Below, one piece after another: positions 8,604 to 17,388 of a stretch of DNA of 64,000 nt (position 1 is the first letter of the stretch; every line of letters begins with the position of its first letter). The position numbers and the translations under genes are program-made. Under the pieces are notes generated by a model. It worked only from the letters and a program-made list of their open reading frames with translations. It did not search any database and had not been told where the DNA came from. This DNA is from Pandoraea communis (GTDB lineage: Bacteria > Pseudomonadota > Gammaproteobacteria > Burkholderiales > Burkholderiaceae), in assembly GCF_902459745.1 (NCBI RefSeq), contig NZ_CABPSJ010000004.1:186001-250000 (forward strand). The letters run 5' to 3'.

Positions 8604-9581
8604 ATGGCTAACGGAATTCTCGGGCGACGCGGCCACCCCCAACTCAACCGTCACGGCGAATTGAAGCATTTGCTGACGGTGGAGGGGCTGCCGCGCGCCG
8701 TGCTGACTCACATTCTCGACACCGCCACGCAGTTCGTCGGCGTGAACGACGCCGACGTGAAGAAGGTGCCATTGCTCAGCGGCAAGTCGGTCTTCAATCT
8801 CTTCTTCGAGAATTCGACACGTACGCGAACGACGTTTGAGATCGCGGCAGCGCGCCTGTCGGCCGATGTGCTGAATCTGAATATCAACGCGTCGTCGACG
8901 AGCAAGGGCGAAACCTTGCTCGATACCATCGGCAACCTGTCGGCGATGCATGCGGACCTGTTCGTCGTGCGTCACGCGCAGTCGGGCGCGCCCTACCTGA
9001 TTGCCGAGCATTGCGCGCCGCGTGTGCATGTCATCAACGCAGGCGACGGGCGTCACGCACACCCCACGCAAGGCTTGCTCGACATGTACACGATTCGCCA
9101 TCACAAGGGCGAATTTCAGAACCTGACGGTCGCGATCGTAGGCGACATTCTGCATTCGCGCGTGGCGCGTTCCGACATTCACGCGCTCACGACGTTAGGC
9201 GTGCCGGAAGTCCGCGCCATCGGCCCGCGCACCCTCTTGCCCGAGGGGCTCGAGCAACTCGGCGTGCGCGTGTTTCACGACATGGACGAAGGGCTTCGCG
9301 ATGTGGACGTCGTCATCATGTTGCGTTTGCAGAACGAGCGGATGAGCGGTGCCTTGCTGCCGTCTGCCGCCGAGTACTTCAAGTATTACGGCCTGACCCC
9401 GGAGCGTCTCGCATTGGCCAAGCCCGATGCCATCGTCATGCATCCCGGCCCGATGAACCGTGGTGTGGAGATCGACTCAGCGGTCGCAGACGGCCCGCAG
9501 TCGGTCATTCTTGAACAAGTGTCGTTCGGCATCGCCGTGCGCATGGCGGTGATGAGCATCGTCGCCGCGAACCACGGGTAA
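8604..9581 (+). CDS. pyrB: Aspartate carbamoyltransferase catalytic subunit
   Basis: Catalyses carbamoyl phosphate plus aspartate to carbamoyl-aspartate, the committed step of pyrimidine synthesis. The 325-residue protein has the carbamoyl-phosphate loop [13 protein letters not shown] (residues 68-80), [12 protein letters not shown], and the C-terminal [11 protein letters not shown] typical of the class that complexes with a dihydroorotase-like partner. That partner is encoded 7 bp downstream. The N-terminal extension before HLLTVEGL is short. The open frame runs upstream to 8559, but ATG 8604 is where homology begins. Confidence 0.95.
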   Translation: MANGILGRRGHPQLNRHGELKHLLTVEGLPRAVLTHILDTATQFVGVNDADVKKVPLLSGKSVFNLFFENSTRTRTTFEIAAARLSADVLNLNINASSTSKGETLLDTIGNLSAMHADLFVVRHAQSGAPYLIAEHCAPRVHVINAGDGRHAHPTQGLLDMYTIRHHKGEFQNLTVAIVGDILHSRVARSDIHALTTLGVPEVRAIGPRTLLPEGLEQLGVRVFHDMDEGLRDVDVVIMLRLQNERMSGALLPSAAEYFKYYGLTPERLALAKPDAIVMHPGPMNRGVEIDSAVADGPQSVILEQVSFGIAVRMAVMSIVAANHG

Positions 9582-9588
9582 GCGCGCC

Positions 9589-10857
9589 ATGAGATTGCAT
9601 CTGAAGGGCGGTCGCGTTATCGATCCCGCAACCCGAACCGACCATATTCAGGACGTTTTCGTCGCCGGCGGAAACATCGCCGCGCTGGGCGCGGCGCCTG
9701 CCGGCTTCACTGCCGAGCGCACGATCGACGTGACGGGGCTGGTGGTTATGCCCGGGCTTGTCGATCTGTGCGCACGCCGCGTGAGCGCGGCCAGTGAAGC
9801 GGCAGCGGCGCTCGCAGGCGGCGTGACACGCATGGTTTGCCCGCCGGATACCGACCCTGTGCTGGATGAGCCGGCGCTTGTCGAGATGCTGCAATTGCGC
9901 GAGCGCGCCACACCGCTTGCGCAGGTACACCCTCTGGGCGCGCTGACGGTTGGCCTCGCCGGGCGTGAACTCACGGAAATGGCGCAATTGACGCAGGCGG
10001 GCTGCATCGGGCTCTCGCAGGCGAATGCACCGATGGCCGATAACCGCACGTTGCTGCGTGCGCTGGAATACGCGGGGACATTCGGGCTGACGGCATGGTT
10101 ACGTGCCCAGGATGCCTCATTGGCCGCCAGTGGCGTGGCTGCCAGCGGGGCCGTCGCATCGCGTCTGGGGCTGGCGGGTATTCCGGTGGCTGCCGAGACG
10201 ATCGCGCTTCACACCCTTCTCGAACTCGTGCGCGTCACGGGCACGCGGGTGCATCTATGCCGATTGTCGTCTGCTGCAGGGTTGGCGCTCGTGCGCGCGG
10301 CAAAGGCCGAAGGCTTGCCGATCACGTGTGACGTTGCCGCCCACCATCTCCATCTGACGGACATGGATATCGGTTATTTTGATGCCCAGTACCGGCTCGA
10401 TCCGCCGCTGCGCGGGCAACGCGACCGCGAAGCCATTCGGGAAGCGGCGCGCGACGGTACGATTGATGCCATCTGCTCCGACCATACGCCGCTCGCTGCC
10501 GACGCCCGTCTGGTACCGTTTGCGGAAGCCGCGCCGGGCGCGAGCGGTCTGGAACTGCTCTTGTCGCTGGTGCTGAAGTGGGCCGACGAGACTCGCGTGC
10601 CGTTGATCGATGCGCTCGCACGCGTAACGTACGCACCGGGGCAGCGTCTTGCTGCTGTTGCACCGGGCGCGGGCCGTCTCGCGCCGGGGCAACCGGCCGA
10701 TGTTTGTGTGTTTGCGCCGTCGGCGCACTGGACGGTTGCCGCGCAGAATTTGCGCAGCGCTGGCCACAACACCCCGTTCCTGGGATACGAATTGCCGGGT
10801 CGCGTACGTTTCACGCTGGTCGGTGGCCACGTGGCATACGAAACCCTCGCCGTTTAG
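9589..10857 (+). CDS. pyrX: Dihydroorotase-like subunit lacking the metal site (PyrC' / PyrX)
   Basis: A 422-residue amidohydrolase-fold protein related to class I dihydroorotase. The zinc-binding HxH, which should follow PGLVDLH, is absent: the sequence reads PGLVDLCARRVS. An Asp-His pair is retained in ICSDHTPLAAD, but with the first motif lost it should not bind the binuclear centre. In Pseudomonas an equivalent inactive PyrC' is a structural partner needed to assemble active PyrB dodecamers. Adjacency to pyrB (7 bp) supports that role here. A separate active dihydroorotase must exist elsewhere in the genome. Confidence 0.88.
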   Translation: MRLHLKGGRVIDPATRTDHIQDVFVAGGNIAALGAAPAGFTAERTIDVTGLVVMPGLVDLCARRVSAASEAAAALAGGVTRMVCPPDTDPVLDEPALVEMLQLRERATPLAQVHPLGALTVGLAGRELTEMAQLTQAGCIGLSQANAPMADNRTLLRALEYAGTFGLTAWLRAQDASLAASGVAASGAVASRLGLAGIPVAAETIALHTLLELVRVTGTRVHLCRLSSAAGLALVRAAKAEGLPITCDVAAHHLHLTDMDIGYFDAQYRLDPPLRGQRDREAIREAARDGTIDAICSDHTPLAADARLVPFAEAAPGASGLELLLSLVLKWADETRVPLIDALARVTYAPGQRLAAVAPGAGRLAPGQPADVCVFAPSAHWTVAAQNLRSAGHNTPFLGYELPGRVRFTLVGGHVAYETLAV

Positions 10858-10869
10858 GATGCGATTGCC

Positions 10870-11700
10870 GTGCTCTTCATCAAAAAACTTCGTCTCGGCC
10901 TGCACCTGTCGCGCGGCCTGCTGACCGCGCTGATCTTCTTCCCGTTTCTGTCCGAGGCGGCCAAACACCGTCGCATTCGTGCGTGGTCGCAGAAGCTGTT
11001 GAAGCTGTGCGGCATGCGTCTCGAGGTCGAACAACATGCGCCGTTGCCCGACAGCGGTGTCATGCTGCTGTGCAATCACGTGTCGTGGATCGACATCTTC
11101 GCGATCAACGCATGGCAACCGGTGCGCTTCGTCGCGAAGGCCGAGATTCGCCATTGGCCGTTGGTCGGCTGGCTGTGTGTGCAGACGCGCACGATCTTCC
11201 TGCAACGCGAGCGCCGTGCCGACGCACGCCGCATCATGCATTACCTGTCGGATTGCCTGCGTGACGGCGACATCATCACGGTCTTCCCCGAGGGCACAAC
11301 CACGGATGGGCGTAGCCTGTTGCCGTTCCACGCCAACCTGCTGCAAGCGCCGGTGAGCACCGGGAAGCCTGTGCAGCCGCTGTGCCTGTTCTACACCGAT
11401 GCCGAGAGCGGACGCCATACGATGGCACCGGCGTACATTGGCGAGATGAGTCTGATCGAGTCCATCGACATGATTCTGCGCGCGCCTCCCATGACGGTAC
11501 GGCTGTCGATCGACGAGCCGCAGTATCCGCAGGAAGGGCAGCATCGGCGCGAGTTTGCGCTTGGTGCGCAGAAGGCGGTTGGCGATGCCCTACAGCGTTT
11601 CTTGCCGGAGGCCGTGCTGCCGCAAAGCGGTTCGGTGGGTTCGCGCGACTCGATGTTGAGCGACGAAGAGGGCGACGCCGCGCAGGCGGTTCAGGTCTGA
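10870..11700 (+). CDS. plsC: 1-acyl-sn-glycerol-3-phosphate acyltransferase family protein (PlsC-like)
   Basis: A membrane-associated acyltransferase that adds an acyl chain to lysophosphatidate or a related lysolipid. The family HX4D motif is NHVSWIDIF (near residue 73), followed by FVAKAEIRHWPLVGW and FPEGTTTDG. An N-terminal hydrophobic helix (LTALIFFPF) anchors it. The start is GTG 10870, only 12 bp after pyrC', so it is probably cotranscribed with the pyrimidine genes. The acidic C-terminal tail of about 25 residues is not part of the core. The exact acceptor lipid is not determinable. Confidence 0.88.
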   Translation: MLFIKKLRLGLHLSRGLLTALIFFPFLSEAAKHRRIRAWSQKLLKLCGMRLEVEQHAPLPDSGVMLLCNHVSWIDIFAINAWQPVRFVAKAEIRHWPLVGWLCVQTRTIFLQRERRADARRIMHYLSDCLRDGDIITVFPEGTTTDGRSLLPFHANLLQAPVSTGKPVQPLCLFYTDAESGRHTMAPAYIGEMSLIESIDMILRAPPMTVRLSIDEPQYPQEGQHRREFALGAQKAVGDALQRFLPEAVLPQSGSVGSRDSMLSDEEGDAAQAVQV

Positions 11701-11729
11701 CACGAGAGACGAAGACGAGGGACGAAGAA

Positions 11730-11756
11730 AAAACGGCGCCTGCATGGCGCCGTTTT
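11730..11756. terminator. Bidirectional terminator between plsC and apaH
   Basis: AAAACGGCGCC and GGCGCCGTTTT form a perfect 11-bp stem with a 5-nt loop, A-rich on the left and T-rich on the right. It serves the convergent genes. Confidence 0.82.
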
Positions 11757-11788
11757 CGTTGGATCTGGAGACGCGGACGCCTTCGCCG

Positions 11789-12775
11789 TCAATTGCCTTT
11801 GCGCTTTGCCCCTTTGTCCGCTTTGTCCACTTTATCGGCCTTGTCGAGCTTGCGGGCGCTCTTGCCGAGCTTCTCGGCTTTCGCGGCCTTGAAGGCATCT
11901 TCGGCCTTATCGGCCTTCTTCATCTTGGCGCGCTTCTTGCCGTCCACCAGGGTGAACGGGTCGCGGATCTGTGGGCAATTGATCTGAATCAGGTCGCGCT
12001 CGGCAGGGGAACTGGCGAGTTTCACCGCCGTCAATTTTCCTCCCCAGACACAGCCCGTATCGAGTCCCAGCACGTTCTCACGCATTACCAGACCGAGTGC
12101 CGACCAGTGACCGAACACCACCGTGACGTCGGCCGTGCGACGCCCCGGCGCGTCGAACCAGGGCTTCAGTTCGGTCGTGGCCGCATCGGCGCCTTCTTTG
12201 ATCTTGAAGTCGATGCGGCCGTCGGCGGTGCAGAAGCGCATGCGGGTCAGGGCGTTGATCGTGAGCCGCTGGCGGTCCTCGTCGCTCAGCCCTTCTTGCC
12301 ACTGGTCGGGCTGATTGCCGAACATGCGTGAGAGGAATGTCTTCCAGTTCGGGCCGCGCAGTTGCGTCTCCACGTCGCGGGCGAGCGTGATGACCTGTGT
12401 GGCGTCCCATTGCGGCAGCACGCCGGCATGCACCATCAGATGGCCATGCGCGAGGTGTGCAAGCGGCAAACGGCGAACCCAGTCGATGAGGGCATCGCGA
12501 TCGGGGGCGTTGAGGATGTCGTCGATGGTATCGCTGCCGTGAGCCTGACGCACTCCGGCCGCCACGGCCAGCAGATGGAGGTCGTGGTTGCCGAGGATCG
12601 CTGTCGCGCGCGTGCCCAGCGCGATGACCTGACGCAGCGTGTCGAGCGAGCGCGGGCCACGATTGATGAGATCGCCGGCAAGCCAGAGATCCGCGTCCTG
12701 AGGCAGGCGTGCGAGCAGTTGTTCAAACGACGTTTGGCAACCTTGCAGGTCGCCGATGGCATAGATGTTACGCAT
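11789..12775 (-). CDS. apaH: Symmetrical bis(5'-nucleosyl)-tetraphosphatase with Lys-rich tail
   Basis: Hydrolyses diadenosine tetraphosphate symmetrically to two ADP. It is a metallophosphatase: GDLQG (residues 8-12), GDLINRGP and GNHDLHLL are the metal-binding motifs, followed by HAGVLPQWD and LDTGCVWGGKLTAV. Family length is about 275-280; this one has 328 residues. The last roughly 50 are almost only Lys, Ala, Asp and Arg, with repeated KADK and KVDK units ending AKRKGN. ATG 12775 opens directly on the conserved MRNIYAIGDLQG; a GTG at 12841 is in frame but unsupported. It lies at the downstream end of the leftward glycan run, 97 bp after the sugar transferase. Confidence 0.93.
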   Translation of the reverse strand: MRNIYAIGDLQGCQTSFEQLLARLPQDADLWLAGDLINRGPRSLDTLRQVIALGTRATAILGNHDLHLLAVAAGVRQAHGSDTIDDILNAPDRDALIDWVRRLPLAHLAHGHLMVHAGVLPQWDATQVITLARDVETQLRGPNWKTFLSRMFGNQPDQWQEGLSDEDRQRLTINALTRMRFCTADGRIDFKIKEGADAATTELKPWFDAPGRRTADVTVVFGHWSALGLVMRENVLGLDTGCVWGGKLTAVKLASSPAERDLIQINCPQIRDPFTLVDGKKRAKMKKADKAEDAFKAAKAEKLGKSARKLDKADKVDKADKGAKRKGN

Positions 12776-12872
12776 CGCGTAGGTGGCGCTGTCTTGTCTT
12801 GTTGTCCCTGTCAGGGGGGAGTCCGCGTGCCGCAGCGACACACCTTCGTGTGCATTGCCCCCCCGTGGTCTT

Positions 12873-13964
12873 TCATTTCTTGTAGATCAGCCAGCGTGGC
12901 GCTTTGAAGCGAACGATGCGCAGGTACAGCCAGACATACGTCACCATGAAGGCGATGCAGCACAGCGCTAGCACCAGACTATGTCGCCAGAAAACCGTTG
13001 CCGGAATCACTGCCAGCAAGCATAGCAGCCAAAGGTACGGCGAGGTCAAGGAGTTGCGTTGCGTGAGTGCACTTGCCGTTCGTGCGCCCGCAGCCCAGCG
13101 CATCAACCGTTTGTAGACGAGCATGTGCAGATGCACGCCGTCGGGGATGCCGGGCGAGATGCCGCGCACGAAGCGCTTGCGGTAGATCGAGAAGCAGACT
13201 TCGAAGGCGGGGTAAATCACCATAAGGGCGGGATACCACGGCGAGACCTGCGGGTTGCGCATGACCAGCAATACGGCGATTTCGGCCAGCATGAAGCCGA
13301 GGAAATAGGCGCCGCCATCCCCCAGGAAAATCAGGCCACCGGGGAAGTTGAAGATGAAGAACCCGAGAATGGCGCCCACCATGATCATCGACGTGGTTAG
13401 CACGACGGGGTCCTGCACCTGAAATCCGACATAGCCGAGCGAGGCGAACATGATCATCGCCACCATGGCCGCGAGCCCGTTGAAGCCGTCGATGATGTTG
13501 ACCGCGTTGGCCATGCCGGCAACGCACAGCACGGTCAGCGGTACCGACACCGCAGCGAGCATCAGCGCACGGTCGGCTATGCCGATGTCGATGCGGGTGA
13601 TGTGGATATCGAGTACGAACCACGCCAGCAGGGCGGCAATCATCGTGCAGACAAGACGGACCGTTGGCGTCACCTTCTTGGTCAGGTCCTCGATGAAGCC
13701 GGAGAGGAACGCGGGCAGGCCGCAGGCGATGAGCAGCAGAATGTTGTGCGACACCCTGGGGTAGGAGACACCCAGCGCCGCGGCTGCCACGAGCAGGCCC
13801 GCGAGGATGCCGACGCCGCCGATACGCGGCACCGGACGCACATGAAACTTCTGCACCCCGGCGACATCGCTATCGCCGGAGAAGCGGGAGTGAACGTGCG
13901 CGTAGCGCACGATCAACAGCGTCGCGATAAACGACACGACGAGGGCGATAGCAAGACTCAGCAT
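12873..13964 (-). CDS. Polyprenyl-phosphate sugar-1-phosphate transferase (MraY/WecA/WbpL family)
   Basis: Integral membrane enzyme that starts glycan assembly by moving a HexNAc-1-phosphate from UDP-sugar to undecaprenyl phosphate. The 363 residues give about ten or eleven membrane helices. The cytoplasmic motifs of the family are FIEDLTKK (90-97), NAVNIIDGFNG (153-163), IFLGDGGAYFLG (212-223) and DGVHLHMLVYKR (275-286). It is closer to WecA/WbpL than to MraY because there is no peptide-binding signature and it sits at the end of a glycosyltransferase operon. It overlaps the preceding GT gene by 7 bp. Sugar specificity cannot be read. Confidence 0.9.
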   Translation of the reverse strand: MLSLAIALVVSFIATLLIVRYAHVHSRFSGDSDVAGVQKFHVRPVPRIGGVGILAGLLVAAAALGVSYPRVSHNILLLIACGLPAFLSGFIEDLTKKVTPTVRLVCTMIAALLAWFVLDIHITRIDIGIADRALMLAAVSVPLTVLCVAGMANAVNIIDGFNGLAAMVAMIMFASLGYVGFQVQDPVVLTTSMIMVGAILGFFIFNFPGGLIFLGDGGAYFLGFMLAEIAVLLVMRNPQVSPWYPALMVIYPAFEVCFSIYRKRFVRGISPGIPDGVHLHMLVYKRLMRWAAGARTASALTQRNSLTSPYLWLLCLLAVIPATVFWRHSLVLALCCIAFMVTYVWLYLRIVRFKAPRWLIYKK

Positions 13965-15100
13965 GATGCGGGAAGGGATCCGAGAATCCGAAAATACTCT
14001 GCAATGACGACGTGCTCGTCGAATTCGCGCGCTACTTTAGCACGTCCGGCATCGCCCATTAGAACGAGTGCGTTCGCGGGCATTCGTGCCATGTCGCGCA
14101 CGCAGGCGGTCAGTGCAGCGGCGTCGCGCGCGGGCACCAGGCGGCCCGTCACTCCATCGTCAATCACGTCGCGACATCCCGGCACGTTGCTGGCGATGAG
14201 CGGGCGGCCCATTGCGCTGGCTTCGAGTAGTGTGCGTGAGAGCCCTTCCCGGTACGAGGGCAGCACCACGCAATGGGCATTGGCGATGACCGGCCGGACA
14301 TCGTTCGTCGTGCCGAGATACTCGATGATGCCCTCGCGCTGCCACGCATCGACCTCGCTGCGCGTGATGGCGGTGGGATTCTCGACGTCGGTCGCGCCCA
14401 GCATCTGAAAAGTCACATGGGGCATCTCTGCATGAAGGGCGCGAGCGGTCTGCACATACTCCAGCACACCTTTGTCGCGCAGCAGACGGGCAATGAGCAG
14501 GAAACGCATCGGCTTTGGGGCAACGTCCCCGGGCAAATCCGAAGGCGGCCACGGTGCTTTTGCGAAATGGGCAAGGTCGACGCCTTCACCGGGCAGTAGA
14601 CGGGTCTTCCCAATGGCGACAAGGCCGCCTTCGACAAACGCCTTATGGTCTTCGATATTGAGAAACCAGTTCTCGAGCGTATGACGAAATGCCACCCGGT
14701 AGAGGTGTCGTGCCAACCGGGTCGTCAGCGATTCACGAATGAAGACGTATCCGAGCCCAGTGGTCATCGACACCGAGGGAATACGCGCGAGGCGTGCGGC
14801 GATAGACCCGTAGATGTTGGGTTTGATCGTGTAGTGAAAGATCACGGCCGGGCGCACTTGCCGGTACAGGCGATACAGCCGCCACATCAGACCGAGGTCC
14901 TGGAGCGGGTTCTGTCCCTTGGCCGCCATCGGCACACGATGCACCGTGCAACCCATTTCTGCCAGCGGCGCAGCGAAGGCGTCATCCGGGGCTGCGACGT
15001 GTACCGGATGGCCAGCCGCAAGCAAGGCCGCAATGGGGCCGCGCCGGAAGTTATAGATCGACCAGAACGTGTTGGAGCAGAGCAGTACGGGAGAGGTCAT
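13958..15100 (-). CDS. GT4 family glycosyltransferase
   Basis: A 380-residue GT-B fold cytoplasmic glycosyltransferase. The N-terminal domain opens VLLCSNTFWSIYNFRRGPI, as in the PglA/WbpH type that uses a nucleotide sugar to extend an undecaprenyl-diphospho-sugar. The C-terminal domain carries RFLLIARLLRDKGVLEYV and the donor-site E-x7-E region in PSYREGLSRTLLEASAMG. Its 3' end overlaps the sugar-1-phosphate transferase gene, and it lies 20 bp after the previous GT. ATG 15100 starts the homology; the longer upstream open frame is the antisense of the neighbour. Donor and acceptor are unknown. Confidence 0.88.
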   Translation of the reverse strand: MTSPVLLCSNTFWSIYNFRRGPIAALLAAGHPVHVAAPDDAFAAPLAEMGCTVHRVPMAAKGQNPLQDLGLMWRLYRLYRQVRPAVIFHYTIKPNIYGSIAARLARIPSVSMTTGLGYVFIRESLTTRLARHLYRVAFRHTLENWFLNIEDHKAFVEGGLVAIGKTRLLPGEGVDLAHFAKAPWPPSDLPGDVAPKPMRFLLIARLLRDKGVLEYVQTARALHAEMPHVTFQMLGATDVENPTAITRSEVDAWQREGIIEYLGTTNDVRPVIANAHCVVLPSYREGLSRTLLEASAMGRPLIASNVPGCRDVIDDGVTGRLVPARDAAALTACVRDMARMPANALVLMGDAGRAKVAREFDEHVVIAEYFRILGSLPASC

Positions 15101-15120
15101 TAACAGTGCCGGGGGCGGAA

Positions 15121-16251
15121 TCAGGAACCCACGCGCCGTGCGTCGCGCAGTCGGGCATAGGTCTCGAGCCATCGCGTCACCACGGCGTCGAGAGAGTAAT
15201 GGGCGAGGATGCGCTCGCGATTGGCCGCGCCGGCCGCCTGGCGCACGCTCGCGTCGGCGTGCAGGTGGTGAATCAGGGCGTCGCCCAGCGCCTGCGCATC
15301 GCCCACGTGCACCAGCGTATTGGCCGGGCTGCTGCCAACCAGTTCGCGCACGCCCCCGCAATCGGTCGATACCACGGGCAAGCCGCTGGCCATCGCCTCG
15401 CCGATCACCAGCGGTAATCCTTCCCAGGCAGACGACATCGCGTACACATCTGCGGCACACATCCATTGCGCAATGTCGTCGCGACGCCCGAGCAAGGTGA
15501 CGGCACCGGCAAGCCCGCGAGTATCGATGAGTGCCTGCACCGAGGTGCGCAACGGTCCGTCACCCGCGATGAACAGGCGTGCTTCGGGCAATTCGCGCAG
15601 CACATGCGAGAACGCGTCGATCAGCGTCGGATAGTCCTTCGCTTCGACCATCCGGCCGGCGGCGAAGACGATCGGCGCGGCGTCGGATGACGTTGCCCGA
15701 ACGGCGGCGCGCCACTGCGAACGCGCTTGCGCGTCGGGACGGTAGCGTGCCGTATCGATGCCGTTGGGCATGCTCGCGATACGTGCGGCAGGGGCGGCGC
15801 GCTGTGCGACGAATGCCGCCACGGCGTCCTCGCTGACGTTGGTCGTCAGGTCGGTCCACCGGTCGGTCAGCCGGTAGGCCAGCATTCGCAGACGCCCCCC
15901 TTCATTACGGCTGTGGGCGCTCGTCACAAGCACCGGCATTCGCACAAACCAGCGCGCCACGCGTGCGAGCAGATTGGCATGCACCATGTGGGCGTGCACC
16001 ACATCCGGTTGCCACGCTCGCAGGTGCGAGACGAGCCGCCGCAGCGCACATGCGAGCGACCACGGCGTCTTGTTCGCTTTCAGTTCGATGCGCGTGAGTC
16101 GTGGCGATTCCGGCAAGTCGATCGCGCACGTCCCGGTCAGCGAGATCAGATCGACGTCGTGACCGCGCGCGAGAAACCCCCGGGCGAGATCCGCGACCTG
16201 GGTCTCGGCGCCGCCCAGTTGCAGACCGGTGACGAACAAGGCAATTCTCAT
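15121..16251 (-). CDS. GT4 family glycosyltransferase
   Basis: A 376-residue GT-B glycosyltransferase. The N-terminal acceptor domain begins MRIALFVTGLQLGGAETQV, the Gly-rich loop typical of GT4, followed by VVHAHMVHANLLARV. The donor domain has FAAGRMVEAKDYPTLIDAF, LGRRDDIAQWMCAADVY and the catalytic E-x7-E in SSAWEGLPLVIGEAMASG. The start codon overlaps the preceding gene's stop (ATGA, 16248-16251), indicating one operon and coupled translation. It probably adds a sugar to the lipid-linked repeat unit; specificity is not readable. Confidence 0.88.
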   Translation of the reverse strand: MRIALFVTGLQLGGAETQVADLARGFLARGHDVDLISLTGTCAIDLPESPRLTRIELKANKTPWSLACALRRLVSHLRAWQPDVVHAHMVHANLLARVARWFVRMPVLVTSAHSRNEGGRLRMLAYRLTDRWTDLTTNVSEDAVAAFVAQRAAPAARIASMPNGIDTARYRPDAQARSQWRAAVRATSSDAAPIVFAAGRMVEAKDYPTLIDAFSHVLRELPEARLFIAGDGPLRTSVQALIDTRGLAGAVTLLGRRDDIAQWMCAADVYAMSSAWEGLPLVIGEAMASGLPVVSTDCGGVRELVGSSPANTLVHVGDAQALGDALIHHLHADASVRQAAGAANRERILAHYSLDAVVTRWLETYARLRDARRVGS

Positions 16252-17384
16252 CGTGCGCTCTCTGGCGTTGACTTCCTCTCGGTCCAAAGGGCTTCCCAAC
16301 GTGCTGCGATGGCATCGGGCCGGAAGGCCTGCGCATGCGCGTAGCCGGCCAGCCCGAGTCTGCTTCGCAGCGAAGCATCGCCGATCAGGCGGGACAGCGC
16401 GCCCGCCAGTGCATCGAGGTCGCCGTCGTCCACGACGAGGCTGTCGACCTCGTCGTTCAGCAACGCGCGCGGGCCGGCGTCGGCAGCGTAAGCCACGATA
16501 GGTACCGCATACGCCTTCGCTTCGATGAGCACCAGTCCGAAGCTTTCGCGTCGTGACGGAAGGCAGTAGATCGCCGCTCGCGCGTAGTACTGCGCGATGT
16601 CGGTCACGGCGGGAAGCACCTCGACACTGTTGGCGACGCCCGCGTCGCGTGCTTGCGCGCGCAGGGCATCGCGCAACGCCCCGTCGCCCACGATGCGCAC
16701 GCGCCAACCGGGGGCGTCGTGCGCAATGCGTGCCCAGGCGTCGATCAGCCGGTCGAAGCCTTTCTCCGGAATAAGACGTCCGACGGCCAGAATGCAGCAA
16801 TCGTCGAGGTGCTCCGGCGCCGTGCCGGGGATCGCAATGCCGAGCGGATTGGGCAGCGCGACGAACTGCGCACGGGCGGTCGGATGCTGCCTCTGCCAGG
16901 CGCTGCGATCGGCCTCGGTGAGGACAACGACGGCGTCGTATCTGCGTGCTGCCAGCGCGCGTGCCCACCGGCGTGCGCGCCGGCCGAGGTCGCTGGCATA
17001 CGTGCTGTGCTCCCAGGCCACGCGATGCAACGGCAGGCCGAGCGTGGCGGGCACCGTGTAGAGCGCAAGCATCGGGTCGACATCGATCATCACATCGATG
17101 GCATGCTCTCGCACGTAACGCCGCACCTGCTGCACGATGGACAAATAGTGACGTTTGAAGGCCACGCGCTCGGCGAACATCGCGTGATGCGCCACGCCCG
17201 GCGCCAATGGGAAGACGGGGGTGTAGCCCCAAAGCGAGAGCACATGCACGCGATGCCCGCGTGCCGCGAGCGCATTCGCCAGTGTGGCCGCCGCGCGCTC
17301 GGCGCCGGCAAAGGCCGCGAGCGTGCCGGTGAACAGACAGACCGTGCGCGGGCCGGTGGAATGCGGAGTATGAGCCGGTGTCAT
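16248..17384 (-). CDS. GT4 family glycosyltransferase
   Basis: A 378-residue GT-B glycosyltransferase, third of the operon. It shows TGTLAAFAGAERAAATLANAL at the N-terminus (Gly/Ala loop), IDVMIDVDPMLALYTVPA, and a C-terminal donor domain with ILAVGRLIPEKGFDRLIDAW and the E-x7-E region CLPSRRESFGLVLIEAKAYA. The start is ATG 17384, just 4 bp after the flippase stop. An upstream in-frame extension to 17555 is antisense to the flippase coding region and has no family residues. Confidence 0.88.
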   Translation of the reverse strand: MTPAHTPHSTGPRTVCLFTGTLAAFAGAERAAATLANALAARGHRVHVLSLWGYTPVFPLAPGVAHHAMFAERVAFKRHYLSIVQQVRRYVREHAIDVMIDVDPMLALYTVPATLGLPLHRVAWEHSTYASDLGRRARRWARALAARRYDAVVVLTEADRSAWQRQHPTARAQFVALPNPLGIAIPGTAPEHLDDCCILAVGRLIPEKGFDRLIDAWARIAHDAPGWRVRIVGDGALRDALRAQARDAGVANSVEVLPAVTDIAQYYARAAIYCLPSRRESFGLVLIEAKAYAVPIVAYAADAGPRALLNDEVDSLVVDDGDLDALAGALSRLIGDASLRSRLGLAGYAHAQAFRPDAIAARWEALWTERKSTPESAR

Positions 17385-17388
17385 CGTG

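Noticed and set aside
8510-8611. 33-codon ORF across the ruvX-pyrB junction
   Set aside because: Overlaps both genes and lacks a Shine-Dalgarno; no similarity to PyrR. Kept only as a note in the pyrR finding.
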